Assembly: GCA_018674025.1 (NCBI GenBank) | Contig: JABHBC010000258.1 | Span: forward strand, 1 to 5,626 | Source: Flavobacteriaceae bacterium | GTDB lineage: Bacteria; Bacteroidota; Bacteroidia; Flavobacteriales; Flavobacteriaceae | Length of the DNA stretch: 5,626 nucleotides | Direction: 5' to 3' | Shown: piece by piece, positions 1-5,626 of the stretch | Position numbering within the stretch: position 1 is the stretch's first letter | How the letters are laid out: each line of letters begins with the position of its first letter | The notes under the pieces: generated by a model | The model's input: only the letters and a program-made list of their open reading frames with translations | The model's database searches: none | Told to the model about the DNA's origin: nothing | Made by a program: the position numbers and the translations under genes

Positions 1-508
1 ATATATGAATACCTCTATCATTTATTATCTGAGTTTTAAGAACATTTTTACCAGATGCTTTAAGTATTTGAGCCACACTATATCCTAACAAATTATTACG
101 AATATGTCCAAGATGTAGTGGCTTATTGGTGTTAGGGGAAGAGTATTCAATCATTGTACAATCATTTGAAGTTGGCTTAACAAAACCAAAATCATCTTCA
201 TTTTTTATTGCATTAAAATGATTTAAATAATAGCTGTCAGAAACAACAAGATTAAGAAAGCCAGAAACAACATTGAATGATGTATATGATTTTTCATTCT
301 CAACTATATAATTACCTAAACTGTTTGCTAAATCAATTGGGCTAGTTTTTAGAAGTTTTAACAATGGAAAGACAACAATAGTTAAATCTCCCTCAAAATC
401 AGTTCTTGTGGGCTGTATTTCGACACTATCAATGTTTACTTTGTATAACTGTTCGATTGCTTTAACTGCAATTGTTTGTAGAGAAGATTCAATATTCATT
501 TTATTCAT
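1..508 (-). CDS. argS: Arginyl-tRNA synthetase, N-terminal part (cut by left window edge)
   Basis: Class I aminoacyl-tRNA synthetase that attaches arginine to tRNA-Arg in the cytoplasm. The 169 visible residues hold the N-terminal additional domain (about 1-100, with IQPTRTDFEGDLTIVVFPLL near 31-50) and the start of the catalytic domain. EYSSPNTNKPLHLGHIRN (121-138) carries the HIGH-type ATP-binding signature as HLGH at 132-135, and INDRGIHI (162-169) is the conserved stretch that follows it. The rest, including the KMSK-type region and the anticodon-binding domain, lies beyond the window. Two ATG starts are possible, at 508 and 499. The first is the first ATG after the ctlX stop and is used here. 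Starting at 499 (MNIESSL) would match the usual length of flavobacterial N-termini as I recall them. No Shine-Dalgarno is seen. It starts 21 bp after ctlX with no clear promoter of its own, so it is probably co-transcribed with the arginine-related pair upstream. Confidence 0.96.
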   Translation of the reverse strand, partial: MNKMNIESSLQTIAVKAIEQLYKVNIDSVEIQPTRTDFEGDLTIVVFPLLKLLKTSPIDLANSLGNYIVENEKSYTSFNVVSGFLNLVVSDSYYLNHFNAIKNEDDFGFVKPTSNDCTMIEYSSPNTNKPLHLGHIRNNLLGYSVAQILKASGKNVLKTQIINDRGIHI

Positions 509-529
509 TATAGCTATAAATATAATATA

Positions 530-1483
530 TTATAATTTCTGTATGGTTTTGGGTATAAACACCTCAGCCATCATACATCTAGCACTCCCACCTCCATATG
601 TCTCAATTGTATTTAATGAACTAAAAACAATTTTAGCATACTTATTTATAATATGTTTTTGAGCGCTAGTCAATACTTTGTGAGCAGATTCACTCATAAT
701 CAGTAAAGAATCATTATTTCTATCTAAAATTTGCAGCATATTACCTGCAAATGAATTGACTTGATTTTCAGAAATTTCAATAATTTCTTTTCCATCCTCT
801 TTTAAATGTTTAATTACATTATTTCTCTCTTTTTTATCATCTATGCAATCTAGGCATATAATGACAAAATTATCAGCAACACACATCATAACATTTGTAT
901 GGTAAATTAACTTTCTTGATTGTTTAACCGACTGAAATGCGTTGAAAATTACTGGTATATATTCAAAGTCTTCACAAAATTCAATCAACAGATCTTCGTT
1001 AGATCTTTCAGAAATAGCACAATAAGCTTTTCTATTTAATCTATCTAAAACTACACTCCCTGTGCCCTCTAAAAATATGTTAGATTCTTCTGCGGAAGAA
1101 TAATCAATAACATTTCTAATAGAATAATTGTTTTTTTCAATGTATTTAACAACATCTTCTCTTCTTTCATTTCTTCTATTTTCTGCAAACATTGGATATA
1201 AGGCAATATCACCATTTGAGTGAAATGAAATCCAATTGTTGGGAAATACTGAATCTGGTGTATCAAACTTATCATCATCTTGAAAAACAATAACTTCCAC
1301 ACCAAAAGATCGAAGTTTTAATACAAAATTGTCAAATTCAGCTTGAGCTCTTAAATTAATTTGATTAGAGTTATTGTTAAAATCATTGGCATTTTGGTAA
1401 TGATTGTTAACAGCAGTTTGTACATTATAATTAAATGCAACCGGTCTAATCATCAAAATAGTATTTGTAGTTTGTTTTTTCAA
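530..1483 (-). CDS. ctlX: Citrulline hydrolase (citrulline ureidase) CtlX, TTG start
   Basis: Member of the guanidino-group-modifying (amidinotransferase fold) superfamily. The CtlX subgroup, known from Francisella as citrulline ureidase, converts citrulline to ornithine, CO2 and ammonia. The 317 residues are close to family length. Visible signatures are MIRPVAFNYNVQTAVNNHYQ (11-30), DSVFPNNW (77-84), FLEGTGSVV (137-145), YHTNVMM (194-200), NSFAGNMLQI (243-252) and ETYGGGSARCMMAEVF (294-309). By family analogy the catalytic residues are Cys303, His195 and an acidic residue in LEGTG or DSVFPNNW. The frame has no ATG between its upstream stop (1499-1501) and the ATG at 1453. I chose the TTG at 1483 because QTTNTILMIRPV is the N-terminus I recall for flavobacterial CtlX; starting at 1453 would lose ten residues. 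It overlaps the preceding gene by 38 bp, suggesting translational coupling. Citrulline specificity is inferred from the family and not visible directly. Confidence 0.9.
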   Translation of the reverse strand: MKKQTTNTILMIRPVAFNYNVQTAVNNHYQNANDFNNNSNQINLRAQAEFDNFVLKLRSFGVEVIVFQDDDKFDTPDSVFPNNWISFHSNGDIALYPMFAENRRNERREDVVKYIEKNNYSIRNVIDYSSAEESNIFLEGTGSVVLDRLNRKAYCAISERSNEDLLIEFCEDFEYIPVIFNAFQSVKQSRKLIYHTNVMMCVADNFVIICLDCIDDKKERNNVIKHLKEDGKEIIEISENQVNSFAGNMLQILDRNNDSLLIMSESAHKVLTSAQKHIINKYAKIVFSSLNTIETYGGGSARCMMAEVFIPKTIQKL

Positions 1484-2405
1484 AATTAGATTGTTTTCTT
1501 ATTAATGGCATAGTTGAACATCTCAACAAACCTTCTTGTTTAGCAATCTCTGAGTAGTTTATTTTCTCAACGGTAAATTCCTTTGAAATTAGCCATTCAT
1601 TTAATCTAATAAAATTATTTTCAGAAACAATTACGTTTTCAGAAATCGAAAACACATTACAATTCATGTTATACATTTCTTCTTTTGTTGTTTCAAAAAT
1701 ATTTTCTTTTCCAAAAAAATTAATCAACCAATCATACTCGTCTTTAATTAAAAAACCACCAGGATAAATTATCGCTTTATCTTTTCCAATTGGCTGAAAA
1801 CAACAATCTAAGTGAAGGGCATTATCCATTGGAGATGAGTTTGATTTTCTTAGCTCAAAGGTCTTTATGATCTTATTCGGAAAATGTGTTTTTATTTCAT
1901 TTACAGCATTCAAATTCGTTCTAGCAGTAATATAATTAGGATAATCTTCACCAGAATAGATTCCAATAAAAACATAATCATTATGTAGTATTACATCACC
2001 ACCTTCAACATGACTGTCACTACTAAGTTTAATAATATTTTTGGAAGAAATTTCATTAAGTATATAGTTGATAGCTGACAACTCTGAGGATCTATTATCA
2101 ATCATATTAGATAAAACAATTTTATCTTCAATAACAAAAGAAATATCTCGTGTAAATATCTGATTATAATTATTAATTTGATCTGGTCTATATACCTTTA
2201 CCCCATATTTAACTAAAATATTTTCAAATGAATTTAACTCACTAATCATATCTTTTTCTGCAGGATATGTACCGTTTAAAATATGTTCAATACTTTTTGG
2301 ATCATAACAGTCTTCTATATTTGGAGTAGGGCCGTTAGAAATTGCAGAACCCAATATTACAGACACTAATTCAGATGTCTCGTTGTTAATATATATTTTT
2401 AACAT
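1446..2405 (-). CDS. DDAH/amidinotransferase-family guanidino hydrolase (probable arginine or methylarginine to citrulline)
   Basis: Cytoplasmic enzyme of 319 residues from the same superfamily as arginine deiminase, dimethylarginine dimethylaminohydrolase (DDAH) and amidinotransferases. The catalytic set is complete: FTRDISFVI (84-92), EGGDVIL (134-140), ALHLDCCFQPI (196-206) with His198, MNCNVFSI (247-254) and the nucleophile Cys296 in LLRCSTMPLIR (293-303). Hydrolysis of arginine or dimethylarginine to citrulline is the likely reaction, because the next gene encodes a citrulline hydrolase; true amidino transfer cannot be excluded from sequence. The ATG at 2405 gives a normal N-terminus and lies 39 bp after gltA. 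The odd part is the C-terminus. As I recall, relatives end at or just after MPLIR, while this protein runs on for 16 residues (KQSNFEK...YYFDD, 304-319) into the ctlX reading frame. There is no Shine-Dalgarno and no exact TAnnTTTG promoter before it, so it may be read through from gltA. Confidence 0.88.
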   Translation of the reverse strand: MLKIYINNETSELVSVILGSAISNGPTPNIEDCYDPKSIEHILNGTYPAEKDMISELNSFENILVKYGVKVYRPDQINNYNQIFTRDISFVIEDKIVLSNMIDNRSSELSAINYILNEISSKNIIKLSSDSHVEGGDVILHNDYVFIGIYSGEDYPNYITARTNLNAVNEIKTHFPNKIIKTFELRKSNSSPMDNALHLDCCFQPIGKDKAIIYPGGFLIKDEYDWLINFFGKENIFETTKEEMYNMNCNVFSISENVIVSENNFIRLNEWLISKEFTVEKINYSEIAKQEGLLRCSTMPLIRKQSNFEKTNYKYYFDD

Positions 2406-2426
2406 ATGTAAATATACTAAGAAAGA

Positions 2427-2446
2427 AATATAGTGTAACCTATATT
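2427..2446 (-). terminator. Weak hairpin between gltA and the DDAH-like gene
   Basis: Seven-base inverted repeat, AATATAG and CTATATT, separated by six bases, with its first arm touching the gltA stop codon (2445-2447). On the transcript strand it is followed by TCTTTCTT. With only one G-C pair per stem it would be a feeble intrinsic terminator at best, perhaps giving partial read-through into the DDAH-like gene, or it is chance in AT-rich DNA. The rest of this 39-bp gap holds only one-mismatch relatives of the -7 element, TATATTTC (2425-2432) and TATATTTA (2409-2416). Confidence 0.25.
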
Positions 2447-3740
2447 ATCTGTTAGAAATTGGAGTATATTTTCTGTGATTTTCTCCGGTATACACCTGTC
2501 TTGGTCTACCAATTGGCTCATTTCTTAGTCTCATTTCTCTCCATTGTGCTATCCATCCAGGAAGTCTACCAAGGGCAAACATTACAGTAAACATATCAGA
2601 TGGAATTCCCATCGCTCGGTAGATAATACCAGAATAAAAATCAACATTTGGATATAAACTTCTATCAACAAAATATTTATCACTTAATGCTTCCTTTTCT
2701 AATCCTTTGGCTATATCCAAAACAGGATCGACTACACCCAGATCATCTAAAACTTCATCGGTAGCTACTTTAATTATTTTAGCTCTAGGGTCAAAACTTT
2801 TATAAACCCTATGGCCAAAGCCCATTAATCTAAATGGATCTTCTTTATCTTTTGCTTTTTGCATATACTTATTTGTATCTCCACCATCATCGTTAATCGA
2901 TTCAAGCATTTCAAGCACTGCCTGATTTGCACCTCCGTGTAAAGGCCCCCATAATGCAGATATTCCTGCAGAAATTGAGGCAAATAAACCAGCATGTGAA
3001 GAACCTACAATTCTTACTGTTGAAGTTGAACAGTTTTGCTCATGGTCAGCGTGTAAAATCAAAAGCTTGTTAAGGGCATTAACCAAAATTGGGTTTTGAA
3101 CATACGTTTCATTTGGCTTTTTAAACATCATTTTTAAAATATTCTCAACATAACCTAAAGAAGTATCTCCATAGTCTAAGGGTAAGCCATTTTTTTTCCT
3201 GATCGTCCATGCAATTAATACTGGAATTTTTCCTAAAACTTTTACTATAGTTTCGTAAAGCTCTGCTTTACTTCTGTTATAGTCTATAGTGTTAGAAGTG
3301 GGGTTGAAAGCGGTTAATGCACTTGTTAATGACGACAAAATACCCATAGGATGGGCTGATTTTGGAAATGCTTCTAATATTTTTTTAATATCCTCATCTA
3401 CAATACTTTCACTTTTAATATCATCATTGAATTTTTTATACTGATCTTCTGTTGGAAGATTTCCATATATTAATAAATATGCGACTTCTAAAAAACTAGC
3501 ATTGTTAGCTAAATCTTCAATTGCGTAACCTCTATATCTTAAAATACCCTTTTCTCCGTCTAAATAAGTTATTTTACTTTCACAAGAAGCAGTGTTTTTA
3601 AAACCTGGATCTATTGTAGTAACTCCTCCGGTAATAGATCTTAGTTGTTTAACATCAATAGAGATTTCGTTTTCAGAACCTAAAACAAGGGGGAAATCAA
3701 ATTCCTGATTATTTATAAGTAATTTAGCTTTTTTTGACAT
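2445..3740 (-). CDS. gltA: Citrate synthase (type II, hexameric-type bacterial form)
   Basis: Condenses acetyl-CoA and oxaloacetate to citrate, the entry step of the TCA cycle, in the cytoplasm. At 431 residues it has the length and N-terminal domain (about 1-60, DGEKGILRYRGY at 61-72) of Gram-negative type II enzymes such as E. coli GltA. Catalytic residues are His268 in WGPLHGGAN (264-272), His310 in MGFGHRVYK (306-314) and Asp367 in YPNVDFYSG (363-371), matching E. coli His264, His305 and Asp362. ILHADHEQN (228-236) supplies the substrate-binding histidines, and RPRQVYTG (412-419) is the usual C-terminal signature. The position aligning with the reactive E. coli Cys206, tied to NADH inhibition, is Asn210 (KKPNETY), so NADH control may differ. 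The ATG at 3740 (MSKKAKLLIN) is the only sensible start. An exact Bacteroidota -7 element lies 22 bp upstream, so it is probably transcribed from its own promoter. Confidence 0.98.
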   Translation of the reverse strand: MSKKAKLLINNQEFDFPLVLGSENEISIDVKQLRSITGGVTTIDPGFKNTASCESKITYLDGEKGILRYRGYAIEDLANNASFLEVAYLLIYGNLPTEDQYKKFNDDIKSESIVDEDIKKILEAFPKSAHPMGILSSLTSALTAFNPTSNTIDYNRSKAELYETIVKVLGKIPVLIAWTIRKKNGLPLDYGDTSLGYVENILKMMFKKPNETYVQNPILVNALNKLLILHADHEQNCSTSTVRIVGSSHAGLFASISAGISALWGPLHGGANQAVLEMLESINDDGGDTNKYMQKAKDKEDPFRLMGFGHRVYKSFDPRAKIIKVATDEVLDDLGVVDPVLDIAKGLEKEALSDKYFVDRSLYPNVDFYSGIIYRAMGIPSDMFTVMFALGRLPGWIAQWREMRLRNEPIGRPRQVYTGENHRKYTPISNR

Positions 3741-3762
3741 TTGATTTTTGTATTAAGGAATG

Positions 3763-3795
3763 CAAAAATACGAAATATCTACGAATTATTAAAAC
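3763..3795 (-). promoter_or_regulatory. Promoter of gltA (Bacteroidota sigma-type)
   Basis: TATTTTTG at 3763-3770 (minus strand) is an exact match to the Bacteroidota -7 consensus TAnnTTTG, followed by CA as in many flavobacterial promoters. Twenty bases upstream, GTTTT (3791-3795) is a partial match to the -33 element TTTG. Transcription should begin near 3755-3760, giving a leader of about 15-20 bases before the gltA ATG at 3740. The AT-rich leader has no Shine-Dalgarno, as is normal in this phylum. The whole 63-bp eno-gltA gap is taken up by this promoter; no convincing terminator follows eno. Confidence 0.7.
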
Positions 3796-3803
3796 ATAAT
3801 AGT

Positions 3804-5090
3804 CTATGCCTTGAACACACTCGCTTGAGGAAAGAAAGCCTTAGAGCCTAACTCTTCTTCAATTCTCAACAACTGGTTATACTTAGCCATTCGATCACTC
3901 CTAGAAGCAGAGCCAGTCTTGATTTGACCTGTAGTTAGTGCAACTGCCAGATCAGCAATAGTATTGTCTTCAGTCTCTCCAGATCTGTGTGACATAACAG
4001 ATGTAAAACCAGCATTATGGGCCATCTCTACAGCTTTTATTGTTTCCGTAAGACTACCAATCTGATTTACTTTAATCAATATTGAGTTAGCAATTGATTC
4101 GTCGATTCCTCTGGAAAGTCTGTCTACATTTGTTACAAATAAATCATCTCCAACAAGTTGAATTTTATCTCCGATTTGTTCTGTTAAATATTTCCAACCT
4201 TTCCAATCATTTTCATCCATACCATCTTCAATTGAAATAATAGGATATTTTGAGGCTAAACTTGCTAGATAATCCGCTTGCTGTTTACTTGTTCTCACCT
4301 CTGCTTGATCACCTTCAAATTTCTTATAGTTATATACATTGTTTTCATAAAATTCTGCTGCAGCACAATCTAACGCAATCATAATCTCTTTACCAAAAGA
4401 ATAACCAGCATTTTCTACCGCTAAAGCAATAGTGTCTAAAGCATCCTCAGTCCCATCCAAAACTGGGGCAAATCCACCCTCATCTCCTACAGCAGTACTT
4501 AATTTTCTGCTTTTCAAAACCAATTTTAAATGGTGAAATATTTCACTACCCAATTGCATTGCATGCGTAAAAGATTTTGCTAACACTGGTATTATCATAA
4601 ATTCTTGAAACGCTATGGGAGAATCACTATGAGAACCTCCATTAATAATATTCATCATAGGTACAGGTAATGTACATACATCCTTACCACCAATATATTT
4701 GTACAAAGGAACTTTTTTCTCAGCTGCAGCTGCTTTTGCAACTGCTAAAGAAACACCTAAAATTGAATTGGCACCTAAATTAGATTTGTTAGGAGTACCG
4801 TCTAAGTTTATCATTTTAACATCGATTTCAGTTTGGCCAAAAACAGATAATCCAATAATTGATGGTGCTAAAATATTATTTACATTATTTACTGCTTTTA
4901 AAACCCCTTTCCCCATATAATTAGAACCTCCGTCTCTTAATTCAACTGCTTCATGTTCACCAGTTGATGCACCAGATGGTACAGCAGCTCTTCCAATTGA
5001 ACCGTTTTCAGTAATAACATCAACTTCGACTGTTGGGTTACCTCTTGAATCAAAGATTTGTCTAGCGTGAATTTTTTTAATGTTGGACAT
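3804..5090 (-). CDS. eno: Enolase (phosphopyruvate hydratase)
   Basis: Glycolytic and gluconeogenic enzyme that interconverts 2-phosphoglycerate and phosphoenolpyruvate with two Mg2+ ions, acting as a homodimer or octamer in the cytoplasm. The 428 residues are full family length. The N-terminal domain shows ARQIFDSRGNPTVEVDV (9-25) and the mobile loop PSGASTGEHEA (38-48). The second loop is GGSHSDSPIAFQEFM (151-165). The barrel carries the catalytic acid Glu204 (GDEGGFAP, 202-209), metal ligands Asp241 (ALDCAAAEF), Glu288 (SIEDGMDE) and Asp315 (LVGDDLFVTN), the catalytic base Lys340 (LIKVNQIGS), the signature SHRSGETEDNTIADLAVA (367-384) and KTGSASRSDR (391-400). No key residue is missing. 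The ATG at 5090 (MSNIKKIHARQIFDSRGNP) is the normal start. It has its own -7 promoter element 25 bp upstream and is followed after 63 bp by gltA, so two central-carbon genes sit side by side as separate or partly overlapping units. Confidence 0.98.
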   Translation of the reverse strand: MSNIKKIHARQIFDSRGNPTVEVDVITENGSIGRAAVPSGASTGEHEAVELRDGGSNYMGKGVLKAVNNVNNILAPSIIGLSVFGQTEIDVKMINLDGTPNKSNLGANSILGVSLAVAKAAAAEKKVPLYKYIGGKDVCTLPVPMMNIINGGSHSDSPIAFQEFMIIPVLAKSFTHAMQLGSEIFHHLKLVLKSRKLSTAVGDEGGFAPVLDGTEDALDTIALAVENAGYSFGKEIMIALDCAAAEFYENNVYNYKKFEGDQAEVRTSKQQADYLASLASKYPIISIEDGMDENDWKGWKYLTEQIGDKIQLVGDDLFVTNVDRLSRGIDESIANSILIKVNQIGSLTETIKAVEMAHNAGFTSVMSHRSGETEDNTIADLAVALTTGQIKTGSASRSDRMAKYNQLLRIEEELGSKAFFPQASVFKA

Positions 5091-5115
5091 AATAATTTTT
5101 TATAAATAATTTCTA

Positions 5116-5123
5116 CAAAAATA
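5116..5123 (-). promoter_or_regulatory. -7 element of the eno promoter
   Basis: TATTTTTG is an exact match to the Bacteroidota TAnnTTTG element and identical to the one before gltA. It lies 25 bases before the eno ATG, giving a predicted leader of roughly 20 bases that is almost pure A/T and has no Shine-Dalgarno. No clear TTTG is found at the usual distance upstream; the place where it should be is occupied by an inverted repeat (5134-5149). Confidence 0.65.
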
Positions 5124-5133
5124 TTAATTATAT

Positions 5134-5149
5134 ATAGATTTTAATCTAT
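5134..5149. repeat. Inverted repeat ATAGATT-2-AATCTAT upstream of eno
   Basis: Two perfect seven-base arms, 5134-5140 and 5143-5149, with a two-base spacer. The centre lies about 18 bases upstream of the eno -7 element, so the repeat covers the expected -33 region. The spacing is too tight for a good terminator hairpin and no T-run follows on the minus strand, so a dimeric-protein operator is the more natural reading. It may equally be chance in AT-rich DNA. Confidence 0.3.
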
Positions 5150-5202
5150 TAAAAAGAGATAATTAACGAAAACGTAATAGTGAAGATTTGATAAATAAAT
5201 TA

Positions 5203-5626
5203 CTACTTACTCATATTCTCAATAAATTCGTCAAATAAATATGAAGAATCGTGAGGACCAGGACTGGCCTCTGGATGAAATTGAACAGAAAAGCAATTAC
5301 TATCTTTAAGTTTTATACCTGCAACTGTATCGTCATTTAAGTGCACATGTGTTATTTCTACATTTTCATTAGCTAAAGACTCTTCTTTATTTACTGCAAA
5401 ACCATGATTTTGAGAAGTGATTTCTCCTTTACCAGTTATAAGATTTTTAACAGGATGGTTAATCCCTCTGTGACCATTGTGCATTTTGTAAGTAGAGATT
5501 CCATTAGCCAAAGCAATGATTTGGTGTCCTAAACATATACCAAACAGAGGTAGATTCTGATCAATAATTTTCTTAGCAACATCTTGAGCGCCTTTTAAAG
5601 GCTCTGGATCTCCAGGTCCGTTTGAT
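5203..5626 (-). CDS. carA: Carbamoyl-phosphate synthase small subunit, C-terminal part (cut by right window edge)
   Basis: Glutamine amidotransferase subunit that releases ammonia from glutamine and channels it to CarB for carbamoyl phosphate, precursor of citrulline/arginine and pyrimidines. Only the last 140 codons (5206-5625) plus the TAG stop are visible; the family is usually 360-380 residues, so the N-terminal CarA-specific domain and the start are outside. The class I glutaminase domain is clear. It begins SNGPGDPEPLKG, then has the nucleophile elbow LFGICLGHQ with the catalytic Cys codon at 5533-5535, followed by NGHRGINHPV, SQNHGFAV, and FSVQFHPEASPGPHDSSYLF with the His and Glu of the catalytic triad (residues 117 and 119 of the visible part). 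It ends ENMSK. The frame stays open to the window edge, so an internal start near 5511 is not real. As I recall, flavobacteria often have carA between rplQ and eno, which fits. Confidence 0.96.
   Translation of the reverse strand, partial: SNGPGDPEPLKGAQDVAKKIIDQNLPLFGICLGHQIIALANGISTYKMHNGHRGINHPVKNLITGKGEITSQNHGFAVNKEESLANENVEITHVHLNDDTVAGIKLKDSNCFSVQFHPEASPGPHDSSYLFDEFIENMSK

Noticed and set aside
408..662. Plus-strand open frame of 84 codons with a hydrophobic look across the ctlX-argS junction
   Set aside because: It is antisense to the conserved ends of two clear genes; its hydrophobicity comes from reading AT-rich coding DNA backwards, and no start signal or family resemblance is seen.
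1069..1305. Second minus-strand open frame of 78 codons inside ctlX
   Set aside because: Alternative frame of a well-conserved CtlX region; sequence is low-complexity and resembles no family I know.
1475..1481. Programmed -1 frameshift heptamer A AAA AAC at the DDAH-like/ctlX overlap
   Set aside because: The heptamer is not in the phase needed for the DDAH-like frame, and ctlX lies in the +1 frame, so a classical -1 slip would not join the two genes.
3785..3800. Possible eno terminator, ATTAT/ATAAT repeat with six-base loop
   Set aside because: Five A-T pairs with no G-C and no following T-run is too weak to call; it overlaps the likely -33 region of gltA.
4699..4920. Plus-strand open frame of 73 codons inside eno
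   Set aside because: Antisense shadow of conserved enolase codons with no independent coding evidence.
5151..5202. Possible carA terminator in the first half of the carA-eno gap
   Set aside because: There is a short T-run on the minus strand (5151-5155) but no stem before it; I see no terminator structure.
5203..5511. Short 102-residue protein starting at an internal TTG at 5511
   Set aside because: The same frame stays open to the window edge and encodes the CarA catalytic GICLGHQ segment upstream of that codon, so it is simply the end of carA.

Overview
The window comes from an AT-rich bacterial genome, most likely a member of the Flavobacteriaceae (Bacteroidota). Four things point there. 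The protein sequences resemble flavobacterial versions, for example the arginyl-tRNA synthetase start and the enolase loops. Shine-Dalgarno sequences are absent before every start. Upstream of eno and gltA there are exact matches to the Bacteroidota -7 promoter element TAnnTTTG. From memory, the gene order carA-eno-gltA-amidinohydrolase-ctlX-argS also fits that family.

All six genes lie on the minus strand, so transcription runs from right to left. In that order they are: the C-terminal 140 residues of carA (carbamoyl-phosphate synthase small subunit, cut by the right edge); a 112-bp gap with the eno promoter; eno (enolase); a 63-bp gap with the gltA promoter; gltA (citrate synthase); a 39-bp gap with only a weak hairpin; a DDAH/amidinotransferase-family hydrolase; ctlX (citrulline hydrolase), which overlaps the previous gene by 38 bp; and, after 21 bp, the N-terminal 169 residues of argS (arginyl-tRNA synthetase, cut by the left edge). 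No RNA gene, mobile element, CRISPR array or long gene-free stretch is visible.

The genes fall into two themes. Enolase and citrate synthase are central carbon enzymes, each with its own promoter. The others concern arginine: CarA supplies carbamoyl phosphate for citrulline and pyrimidines, the DDAH-like enzyme probably makes citrulline from arginine or a methylated arginine, CtlX is expected to split citrulline to ornithine, and ArgS charges tRNA with arginine.

Most of the window is ordinary housekeeping DNA. The place that deserves a second look is the junction of the two guanidino-group enzymes. The upstream gene has lost the usual stop after its conserved MPLIR ending, the downstream gene has no ATG at its expected start and must use TTG, and removing one A from an A6 run there would join them into a single 624-residue reading frame.
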